A stretch of 64,000 bases of DNA from Thozetella sp. PMI_491 (Eukaryota; Ascomycota; Sordariomycetes; Chaetosphaeriales; Chaetosphaeriaceae): NCBI GenBank assembly GCA_021432635.1, contig MU270018.1, positions 1,366,796 through 1,430,795 on the forward strand, read 5' to 3'. The first letter of the stretch is position 1. Each line of letters begins with the position of its first letter. Shown here piece by piece: positions 25,491 through 34,928 of the stretch. The notes under the pieces were generated by a model, which was not told where the DNA came from, did no database searches, and was given only the letters and a program-made list of their open reading frames with translations. The translations under genes were made by a program, and so were the position numbers.

Positions 25491-25751
25491 CACATGTACA
25501 GAGAGATGCTGTAGAAAGGAAGGAAGGCAGGTAGTGATGCCATTATCGAGGATTACATAACCCCTGTAAATGTGGCCTGTGCCCCTGGATTTCGTCCCCC
25601 ACCACAGCCTCAAGCAAGCTTATCGTTGCTCTTATCAATGTGACTCGATCGCGGGGCCATAGAATTTTAGCACCCCAGTCTCGGATTCAACGTCGAACCG
25701 ACAAGCCCGACTTGAAATTCAACCTGCGCTGGGCATGCGCGAATCGCCAAT

Positions 25752-28700
25752 ATGTTGATTGACGACGGCTTCGAGGCCCTTCTCGAGCCTTTTTACAATG
25801 GAAAGCGGCTAACCGATCCAATATCCACCAAGGAGGATAAGTTTCAGCTCTTGCCTGCCTTCCTCAAAGTCAAAGGTTCGTTGATATCCGACCGAGAGTA
25901 GCTACTCCAGAGATGCTAACGGACACCCTAGGCTTGGTCAAACAGTAAGCATCTCTCGGATGGCACGGGCTTGCCAGGCTATCTTCTCCTGACCCTGACA
26001 TGAGCATCTCAGGCATCTCGACTCGTACAACTTCTTCGTCAACCAGGAAATCAAGGACATTGTTGAGGCCAACCGATTCCTGAGGAGTGACCAAGACCCC
26101 AACTTCTGGCTCGAGTTCACCGATATCCGGGTAGGCATGCCCACTCGGAATGACACAAGCGACTACCGTATCGACCATGATGTCAATCCCATGGAGTGTC
26201 GCCTGCGCGACATGACGTACGCCGCCCCCGTCGTGGTGGACATTGTCTACACCCGTGACAAGCGGCCTATCGCCAGGAAGAACATTCCTCTCTGCCGGAT
26301 CCCAGTCATGCTCAAGAGTTCTAAATGCTACCTCAGCGGTGCAAACAATGCTCAGATGGAGGCCATGAACGAGTGCCCCCTGGACCCTGGCGGCTACTTT
26401 GTCATCAACGGCACCGAGAAGGTCATCCTTATCCAGGAACAGCTCAGCAAGAATCGAGTCATTGTAGAGAGTGACGACAAGAACAACGGAGTCACTGCCT
26501 CGGTTACGAGTTCCACCCACGAACGAAAATCCAAAACATACGTAGTGCTGAAGAAGGAGCGCATCTATTTGCAGCACAACATTCTCGTCGAGCCCATCCC
26601 CATCGCCATCATCCTCAAGGCGTTTGGCGGCATGACTGATTTCGAAATTATGGCGCTGGTGGCCGGCGGTGACGTAAGGTACCAAGACGATTTCATCATT
26701 AACTTCGACGAAGCCGCAAAGGTTGGTGTCTATACTCAGCAGCAGGCACTGGAATACGTGGGCTCGCGAGTCAAGATGGGAGGGAAGCTCAAGCAGGTCA
26801 GCGTCGGGGCTCGACGCTCCAATGTTGAAGAGGGCGCTGATGCTCTGGCGAACGTGATTATATCGCATATCCCCGTCCACGGCCTTGACTTCTACCCCAA
26901 GGCTGTTTACGTCGCCATGATGGTTCGGCGTGTTCTAATGGCATCCCACGATTCTAAGTTGGTCGATGACAGAGACTTTGTCGGAAATAAGAGGCTGGAG
27001 CTTGCGGGTCAGCTCATCTCGCTCCTATTCGAGGACTTGTTCAAGCAGTTTGTCAGCTCGCTCAAGTTCAACGTCGAGCATTTCTTCAAGAAGCCGAACC
27101 GCGCCACCACCTACGACCCAGAGCCGGCCATCCCCGGCTCGGGAGCAGTGATTACCCAGGGCCTGAACCGTGCCATCCAGAGCGGCAACTGGAATGTTAA
27201 GCGTTTCAACATGTCACGCGCCGGCGTCACCCACGTGCTGAGCAGGCTGAGCTACATCAGTGCACTGGGGATGATGACGCGCATCAGCAGTCAGTTCGAG
27301 AAGACAAGAAAAGTTAGTGGTCCACGAGCTCTCCAGCCCTCCCAGTGGGGGATGCTGTGTACTTCAGACACTCCTGAAGGAGAGGCCTGCGGTCTCGTCA
27401 AGAATTTGGCCATGATGACGCACATCACTACCAACATCGATGAAGAACCCATCAAGAATATCATCTACACACTAGAACCGTCAACTGAGTCCATACGGAA
27501 TTTCTCTGGCATCGAGATGCACAAGCCTGGCTCGTACATCATCTACATCAATGGCACGCCCTTTGCAGTGACCAAGAACCCCAAGCGGTTTTCGGCCAAC
27601 TTCCGGGAGACGCGGCGCCGTGGTAACATCTCCCCCTTCGCCAGCATCAACCTAAACAACCATTTCTCGGCGGTTCACATTGCAACAGACGAAGGCCGCA
27701 TCTGCCGGCCCTACATCATCGTCAAGAACGGAAAGCAGATGCTCGAACCGGAGCACCTGAGGCTGCTCCAGCTGGGCAAGATGACATTTGATGACTTCCT
27801 CTCCAGGGGAATCGTAGAATACCTGGACGTCAACGAAGAGAATGACACGCTTGTCGCGCTCTACGAAAAGGACATCACTAAGAGCACTACGCACGTGGAG
27901 ATCGAACCCTTCACGATCCTCGGGGCTGTGGCAGGCCTGATTCCGTTCCCTCACCACAACCAATCGCCGCGTAATACGTACCAGTGCGCTATGGGTAAGC
28001 AAGCCATCGGAGCTATAGCATACAATCAGTTCAATCGGATTGATACCATTCTCTATACCCTCGTATATCCGCAGCGCCCCATGGTCATCAGCAAGACCAT
28101 CCAGCTTGTGCACTACGATAAGCTCCCGGCTGGTCAGAATGCGACCGTCGTCGTTATGTCCTTCTCGGGATACGACATTGAGGACGCCCTCGTCCTGAAC
28201 AAGGCCTCTTGCGATCGAGGGTTCGGTCGCTGCCAGGTGTTCAAGAAGGCTACAGCCGAGCTCGTGAGATACCAAAACGGAAACAGGGATCGTCTCGGCG
28301 GTATCGCGCTAGAAGAAGATGGCAAGACGACTGCAAAGCATGTGTCCCTAGATCACGACGGCCTAGCCATTGTAGGCTACAAGATCCATTCGGGGGAAAC
28401 CATGATTAAAAAAGAGACGCCCTGTGATCAGACTAGCACTGGCATCGGCCCTGATCGAGCCTCCGGTGACTATCGCGATGCATCTGTCAACTACAAGACT
28501 CCCGACCCGGCGTACATCGACAAGGTCATGATCTCGCAAACGGAGAAGGATCACATCGTCATCAAGGTTCAGACAAGACAGACCCGGCGCCCCGAACTCG
28601 GCGACAAGTTCTCCTCTCGCCATGGCCAGAAAGGTGTCGTCGGCATCATTGTAGACCAGGAAGACATGCCCTTCTCCGACACGGGTCTGGTCCCTGACAT

Positions 28701-29337
28701 CATCATGAACCCTCATGGTTTCCCCTCTCGTATGACAGTCGGGAAGCTCCTCGAGTGCCTGACTGGCAAGGCGAGCATCGTCAAGGGGGACAGGTCCCTC
28801 GGCTTCGGCGATGCTTTCCGCTCGCACCCCGTCGAGCAAGCCGCCCAAATCCTTGTCGACCACGGCTTCAGCTGGGAGGGTAAAGATTACTTTACTTCGG
28901 GAATAACGGGCGAGCCGCTGGAGGCCTACATCTTCAATGGGCCTATCTACTACCAGCGCCTCAAGCACATGGTGCAGGACAAGATGCACTCACGTTCTCG
29001 TGGCCCGCGTGCGATCTTGACCCGACAGCCGACCGAGGGTCGATCCCGTGACGGCGGTCTCCGTTTGGGAGAGATGGAGCGTGACTGTTTGATCGCCTAC
29101 GGCGCCTCGCAGCTGCTGCTGGAACGCCTGATGATCAGCTCCGACGGTACTGAGATCGACATCTGCCAGAGATGTGGCCTGTTTGGCTACAAAGGCTACT
29201 GCCAGACATGCAAGTCATCCCGCCAGGTCACACAAATGACGATGCCATATGCGGCCAAGCTACTTGTACAGGAGCTCATCAGTATGAATGTCGGCGTGCG
29301 CTTGCAACTCGAGGACGAATTCCCCCACCCGCGATAA
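25752..29337 (+). CDS. RET1: DNA-directed RNA polymerase III second-largest subunit (RPC2/Ret1)
   Basis: Exons are 25752-25875, 25932-25944 (a 13-nt microexon) and 26013-29337, with introns of 56 and 68 nt. The total is 1153 aa, close to the yeast Ret1 length of 1149. The N-terminus includes GLVKQ and HLDSYNFFVNQEIKDIV; later come ECRLRDMTYAAPVVVDI, NECPLDPGGYFVINGTEKV, QEQLSKNRV and SSTHERKSKTYVVLK, the Pol III version of these motifs. The catalytic-face blocks are present (GYDIEDALVLNKAS, GDKFSSRHGQKG, DIIMNPHGFPSRMT, LRLGEMERDCLIAYGAS). A C-terminal zinc site uses Cys 1097, 1100, 1109 and 1112. The protein forms half of the Pol III active cleft for tRNA and 5S rRNA synthesis in the nucleus. 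The ATG at 25752 starts the family's short N-terminus. Confidence 0.97.
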
Positions 29338-29746
29338 GGAGAGACTTTGTACATAAGGGGGAAAGCAAAAACGTGCATAGGACGGTAGCATGGCATGGCA
29401 TTCATTGCGCGTATCGGAACTCGGCTGGGCTTATTATCTAGGCGTCTAGACGTGCGGTGTACTCTTAGGCAAGAAGGGGTGTGGCTAACTGCCTCAAAAA
29501 AGCAAACGCGAAGAATTAAATCACAACGTCCCTCTATAACCTCATGATGTAATCTCTGTAGACATCTACAAGGTGGGACGGCTTCAAGCCGGCTTTTCTG
29601 CAAATCCTCATCGTTATATGAGTTTTTGTGGAACTGCTAGGGGTAGATGTCTCCCAGGTTTCGTCTACATCTTGCGAGACCAGAGGCCATCCATAGTTCT
29701 GCTAGACCAGTCCAGCTCTTTTTTTGAATCTCTAACCGCTATCTGA
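29338..29746. other. intergenic between convergent RPC2 and RAD57
   Basis: About 410 bp shared by the two 3' ends. Nothing beyond presumed 3'UTR is visible. Confidence 0.6.
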
Positions 29747-31246
29747 TCAAGCCTCTTCGGCCTCGTCCTTCCCCTCCTTTGTCACGGCCTTCAAACCTCC
29801 CATAGTCACCTCAAATTCCACAGCGCCGCCGACGCCCGGTCCAGACGCCGGCGCGTGAGGCGCGAACACGACCTTCATCCATCTCCGCCAGTTCCTCATG
29901 GTCGGCACCCCCGGCCGCTCTTCATCGTCCTCGCGGTACCGGCTCACGCCCCAGGCGGGACGCTTGAACAAGGCGATCCGGGCCGCGATCTGGGTCGTCC
30001 ACACGAGCCCCAGGGACGGCGTCTTGAGCGCGAGGTCACTGTACGGGTCATCACCCCAGCCAGTGAACCAGCGCTGCTGGTGGTCGAGAAGTAGAGCTGA
30101 GGGGGCGAGGATCGGCTCGTCTTGAGGCAGCGGCGGTGGAGGCAGCCTGGATCCCCTCGGCGTCTCGTCGTCGTGATTTGAGATGCTGGAACGCGGGACA
30201 AGCTCCGCCATGGAGGAGGATGGCTCGGCAGCTAGCTGAGTGGGCACGGGTCCTCGGCTTCGCGTCGCCAGCGGACTCTCCTCGGTGGTGCCGGAGGACT
30301 TGGGGTGTAGGCTCGATGGTAATAATCCTCCCCTGCCGGGCGGAAACGTCCCGGGGGTGTTCCTAGCCCCTCCGAATCGGTCGGCGACCTGGTTCGCCAC
30401 CACGACGGCGAGGTTGTGCTTTCTCGCAAGCTCCCGTAGGTCCATTCCCAGCCGGACAAGCTCCGCGCTCCGTGCGCCCATATTAGAGCCGAGCTGCCGC
30501 GCCCCGCGCTCGAACTCGGCGCGGTAGTTGGCGGCCACGCTGTCCAGCACCAGCAGCCCAACGCCAAAGCGCTCGACCATGACAGGTACCTGGTTGGTCA
30601 AGATGTGTTCCTGGCTCTCGAGGTCCGGCGTCGCGATGCTGAAGATGCGGTCAAGCAGGGCTTGTCGCTCGGCCCGAGTCCTGGACTGGAAGAGCGAGCC
30701 GGCGGCCAGCATCTGCGAGAGCCGCCGCGTCGACAGGGGCGCCTCGGTGCTAATGTAGATAGCCGGCCGGCCGAGCCCGTGCGGGGGCGGCAGCTGTACG
30801 GCCAGGAGCAGCGAGAGCAGGAACTGGGTCTTGCCCGCGCCGGACTCGCCCGTGATCTCGGTGACGTAGCCCGTCGGGATGCCGCCGCCCAGCGCGGCGT
30901 CGAGCGTAGCATCCAACGTGCTGATGGTCCGCCAGCGCGCCCCGAGTGTGGCAGGCGTATGCCTCAATGCCTTGGTGCTTTCCTCATGCTGGACGTCCTC
31001 GGCGCGGGTAGCTGGGGCCGGGGCCGCGTCCGAGTCGGCGATGCCTAGATCAGCGTGCAGGGCATCTACGACAGCCTTACACAGCCGCTTCAGGTCCAGG
31101 AGGGGTAGTTGCGTGCGCTTGCCGATCTCGGCCGCCTCGAGAGTCAGGAGCTCGCTCGTCGTCACGCCGTGCTTGTCGAGCGCCGGCATCAGGCTCGCAA
31201 AGCGGCCGACGTCGAAGCGCGGCAGGACGCGTGCAAGGTCCGTCAT
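29747..31246 (-). CDS. RAD57: DNA recombination protein Rad57 (RecA/Rad51-paralogue)
   Basis: Single exon, 499 aa from ATG 31246; the frame extends upstream only to a non-ATG codon at 31276. A RecA-type ATPase core is clear: Walker A GESGAGKT at about residues 133-140, an aromatic-poor IYISTEAPLSTRRL segment, Walker B LLVLDS at 231-236, and NLAVVVANQVADRFGG. An N-terminal helical region (residues 1-60) resembles the Rad51-family HhH-like head. After residue 300 comes a Pro/Ser-rich insertion and a C-terminal Gly/acid-rich tail, making it longer than yeast Rad57 (460 aa). Rad57 pairs with Rad55 to load or stabilise Rad51 on ssDNA in homologous recombination. Assignment to Rad57 over XRCC3-like or other paralogues rests on the Walker region and overall layout. 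A minimal uORF overlaps the start codon. Confidence 0.88.
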   Translation of the reverse strand: MTDLARVLPRFDVGRFASLMPALDKHGVTTSELLTLEAAEIGKRTQLPLLDLKRLCKAVVDALHADLGIADSDAAPAPATRAEDVQHEESTKALRHTPATLGARWRTISTLDATLDAALGGGIPTGYVTEITGESGAGKTQFLLSLLLAVQLPPPHGLGRPAIYISTEAPLSTRRLSQMLAAGSLFQSRTRAERQALLDRIFSIATPDLESQEHILTNQVPVMVERFGVGLLVLDSVAANYRAEFERGARQLGSNMGARSAELVRLGMDLRELARKHNLAVVVANQVADRFGGARNTPGTFPPGRGGLLPSSLHPKSSGTTEESPLATRSRGPVPTQLAAEPSSSMAELVPRSSISNHDDETPRGSRLPPPPLPQDEPILAPSALLLDHQQRWFTGWGDDPYSDLALKTPSLGLVWTTQIAARIALFKRPAWGVSRYREDDEERPGVPTMRNWRRWMKVVFAPHAPASGPGVGGAVEFEVTMGGLKAVTKEGKDEAEEA

Positions 31247-31254
31247 GGAGGCAT
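31243..31254 (-). promoter_or_regulatory. minimal uORF (Met-Pro-Pro-stop) overlapping the RAD57 start
   Basis: On the minus strand the bases read ATGCCTCCATGA: an upstream ATG, two Pro codons, then TGA that shares ATGA with the RAD57 ATG. If the transcript starts upstream of 31254, ribosomes must leak past this ATG or reinitiate. Seen directly; effect inferred. Confidence 0.5.
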
Positions 31255-32231
31255 TTGAGCGTCGTGCCTTGCACAAGATTTGCAGGACAGGGAGGCGTGG
31301 CGCGCCGGTTATTGTGTAGCCGGAAGGCGCTGCAATACACTACACAGCCGACTGGCCGAACGCGGGTTGGAAGAGGGGATGTGTCCTTGTGTGAGCAAAG
31401 AAGGTTGAATATGGCTATGAGAATTATGCACACTCGGGAGGTGGCGGGGCGGCCTGCGGTAGTCGCCTCACGGCCCCACCTCGGGCTCCCGGCGTCAGGT
31501 AATCGCCTCCCTTATGGTGGTGGTGCCTTCCGTGGCAGGCCGGTACCGCCGATCCCGCTCGAGTCCTTTGAAAGGCTTGAGAGAATCCAGGTGACGAGGA
31601 AGCAACTTTTTGTTCCTGGGTCGCTCGCTGAGGACGGAAAAGGGAACCATATAGTATCCTCTGGCTCTCCAGCAGGCCAGCAATGGGGCCAGTTCGACAC
31701 CATAAAAGACGTCCACCACAGCTTCATTTACCTCCGGATATACATCACTACAGGGATCCTAGTTGCCTCTTGCGTCCTTGATCTAGAGCACCTCTGTTCT
31801 CTCTTACCAAGTATCACTCCTCCGTTTAAACGCTTTGCCAGCACGTTGTGGCTGGCCCCTACACGCAACTTGGCTACTCGGCACATGGTTTTGAACAGTT
31901 TATGGACCTGAGAAACACTCTCGCCCGGTTTGATCGGTATCTTCTTTGTCTCTATGAACTTCACCATGGTCACGCTAACAGGGCGTCGCTAATGACCTTG
32001 CGGAGACTTCGGCCTTCAATGATCTCTCCTTCGTAGCACCCATCGCTCCCTCCAGAAGCGACCTTTCGGCCAAGTCCATAGGGCAAGGGCCCATGGGTTA
32101 GTTCAGTTCGGCATGATCCATCATAAGTCTACAAGATAATACCTGCCCCAAAGGCCCTTACGGCTCGAAACCGCCAGCTGATCCCTTGGTCGTCATTGCG
32201 TTATTACGGGTTTTGCTCTGTCTCGGTTACT
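31255..32231. other. intergenic: RAD57 promoter and 3' side of carnitine acetyltransferase gene
   Basis: A + strand frame (31231-31911) runs through most of it and overlaps the RAD57 start, but has no domain or codon regularity. Nothing else supported. Confidence 0.55.
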
Positions 32232-34928
32232 TCAATAGTCGATGAGGCGTAGCTTCTTTCCTACATCACGCCTCCGTGCGTGAACTTGGGCTCGTTCTGA
32301 TGGCTTGGTCTCCCCGCTGTCGAGGTTCTCGGAGCGAGCCTTTAGAGCTTGAAGAAGCATACCCGCGTCGAAGAACCCATCTGTCAATATATTAGCACAT
32401 CGAGCTTGCGGGGTGATGGAGAAGAGACCGAAAGACATACACCCGCCCAATTCGTCATCCTCGCTCATCGCCATGCTATCGGTTGGTGATGAGCTGCCGT
32501 TGAGTGATTTCTGCGACTTGATCACCTCGGCGCCAGTGATCAAGCGCCCTCGGGACTTGAGCCGGTTGGCAACCCTCGGCCGCGACTCAAGCTCCCGCGC
32601 TCGGGTCGCCTTGCCTCCAGCAGCCCCCACAGTCTTGCCCTTCGTGATGCGCAAGATTCTCCGAATCTCCAGCAAGTAGCTCTCGAGGGTGTCGAGGAAA
32701 CGCTTGGTCTGGCGGTGCTTGCTGGACACGCAGATCGAGAGGCCGTCGTCTTTGATGATATACCCAATCCCAAAGCCGTCACCCGAGACAGGGCCAAAGC
32801 CGAAGTGGCGTAGTGAGGGGTTTCCGCAGTTGGAGGTCGAGAGGATCGTCGTGTTCAGCTTATCCCAGCCAGGGTCCGCGAAGAGTAGTGGGAGGTGGTG
32901 GTGCTCCCGGGCCCGCGAGTTGGTGCTATCGCCTCGCTCGCGGGTGACCATGCGGACCTCGCCGTCTAAGGCGTATGTAATCTCCTTGCCAGGGCTGCCG
33001 ACGTGGGAGCCTTGGTCTGAGAAGCCATCAATGGGGCTGGAATACCCCGTACTGCTCACGGCGCTGCTCGCCTCCTCGTCGACCATTCGCTGCCAGAGGC
33101 AGAACAAGGCGTACAAATGTCTATCGCATCCTTGGCCCTTGGCACACTCTTTGGTTGTATTGACATGTTGCTGGCACGCCCTACGGAGCGCCTCTACCTT
33201 TTGTTCCGCCGGGTTATCAGCCCAGAAGGTCTGCACAAAGTGGACCGACTCCTCAGAGACGGAGCGAATGGCTTCGGTCCTGCCGTGGAGGAATGCTTTG
33301 GTCATGGCTGGCTCGTAGGTGCATTCAACCCGTCCGTAGAGGCCGTAGTAGGCAGCCTGGAATGCCATCTGTACGAAGGCATCAGGCGAGAGGCCCATCG
33401 ATGTGATGAAATTCTTGCCATAGGACTGGAAATCAAGACACTGGAACTCGTTCTGCTCGATCAGGTCTGCTAGGCGGGTCTCGGCGAATCGGACCGCGAT
33501 GCTCAGCTCAGGCATCATGTCCCATTCGAGCTTGTGTGGCGTTGTGTTTACATCCCCAAAGCTCTCAGGGTCTCGCTTCGATGGATCAGGACTAGTCGAA
33601 GCCCAGAGGGTAGGCGCCTGGCCATTAATGGTGCGAGCAAAGCGCAGGATGGTGTCGGTGTATACATCACTAGCGAACCGCAGAACCGTGTGGCCGTCGA
33701 CACCGGTATGCTCGAAGTTGATCCCAGCGCTGCCGTTCTTGCAAACTATTATCTGGAGCTTGTCGTACCAACGGTTGGTGCATGTACCGATTTGAACACC
33801 CTTCTCGATGTTGCTTGTTCCACAAAGCATATTCTGACATAACGCTGCAGCAGTGGCAGGCTCCGTATAATCCAAGCACAGCACAAAGAGAGCAGAGTCG
33901 ATGATGCTCAAGCAATCGGCATTATTCGACCCTTCCTCACGGGTCAGAACTTCTCTGAGTCCAGACCAGACTTTTCGGTTCTCAGTACTAAGCACGCCGA
34001 GCGCGCCTTTCGCGGCTTCTTGGATGGGAGTCTGCGCAGCATCATCGATGATCGTCTGCAGGTTGATAGCGATGTCCTTTTCCGTCATGATAAGGTCTGA
34101 GTTGTCGTCCAAGACATCGAACCAGTAGAATTGGCCGTGGCACATAATGATAATATGCCTCGACTCGGGATCCTGTTCGATCTGGCATCCAGCTTCCGTG
34201 GGAACCCGTGCGGTGCCAAAGAGCCTCGAGTATTGGTACATATCCAAGGGTGTGCCCCTGACCGTGTCCGGCGGCAGTTCTTCTTTGCGGACCGCCCTTA
34301 CGAACTCTAGCGCCGACACGACCAAAGACGCCGCTCGAGTCACCTGGTTGTTCCTGGCTGGGGTCGGGTCATCTTCAAGAAGGAAAAATGGGTTCAAGTT
34401 TAGAACCACTGGGTTGTCGAAGTTCAAGTACGAGTCGTACCCTGGTTACGTTAGTCACCATTCAACGAGGTGAGCCTTCGGGCCCGAGCGAGGGTTAGCA
34501 GAAGAAGCCCTACAGAACTGTTCGATGTAACTTGTTCGCGCCTCGGCGTACTTCCGGAGCTTTTCGTTGAGGTCCGGGCCCTCGTTCTTCAAGAACTCGT
34601 TCACGGCATGCTTTGTCTCGCCATGCTCCCTCGCAGACTGGAGGGGTTTCAGGGTCGTCAGGTACTTCTTCAGCGTGCTAGCCAGCTCCGGGATGGGGAG
34701 CTTGGGCAGCTTGTCCTGGTGGGCGAAGGTAACGCCGCCCTTAGGCTTCTCTTGGTAGGTCGACATGTTGTTGATGCTATACTGCCGAGCCTTGAGACCG
34801 GGACTTGTCGTCGGCTTGGGGATCTCGGGATACTCGGGGATGGACCTAAGCGTCTCGAGGGGAGGAGGTGCCGCGAGAGTCTCAGCCAGAGACCTTGGCA
34901 TAGTAAATATACGGACTTGCGTAGGCAT
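32232..34928 (-). CDS. carnitine O-acetyltransferase (YAT/FacC-like)
   Basis: Exons on the minus strand: 34928-34514, 34441-32441 and 32380-32232; introns of 72 nt (GACTAAC branch) and 60 nt. From ATG 34928 the product is 854 aa; from the in-frame ATG 34901 it is 845 aa. Choline/carnitine acyltransferase signatures are present: LPKLPIPELASTLKKYL near the N-terminus, FWYDSYLNFDNPVVLNLNPF across the first junction, and FEHTGVDGH with the catalytic His at about 374 (short-start numbering). STSNCGNPSLRHFGFGPV and DGFGIGYIIKDDGLSICVSS line the acyl/carnitine site. The enzyme moves acetyl groups between CoA and carnitine so that acetyl units can cross organelle membranes; fungal mutants fail on acetate or fatty acids. 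There is no C-terminal peroxisomal SKL, so a cytosolic (FacC/Yat-like) form is likelier than the mitochondrial/peroxisomal one. A Ser-rich insertion around residues 590-650 is unusual for the animal enzyme. Confidence 0.9.

Larger units (their letters stand above)
19398..25751. other. 6.4-kb gene-poor intergenic region
   Basis: This separates the 5' ends of the divergent PUF and RPC2 genes. Frames of up to 287 codons at 19615-20774 occur on both strands at once and reflect GC-rich, stop-poor low-complexity DNA, not coding sequence. The part nearest the PUF start is likely its promoter and leader. Low-complexity items are a GTTTG repeat, a 10-bp tandem repeat, a 12-G run at 24785-24796 and a GGTAC-rich cluster near 25400. 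I see no tRNA or conserved domain. Confidence 0.5.

Noticed and set aside
25870-26880. 336-codon open frame on the minus strand
   Set aside because: Antisense shadow of the RPC2 exon, which matches its family along its whole length.
31231-31911. 226-codon + strand frame divergent from and overlapping RAD57
   Set aside because: Overlaps the RAD57 start codon, shows no domain and has irregular composition.
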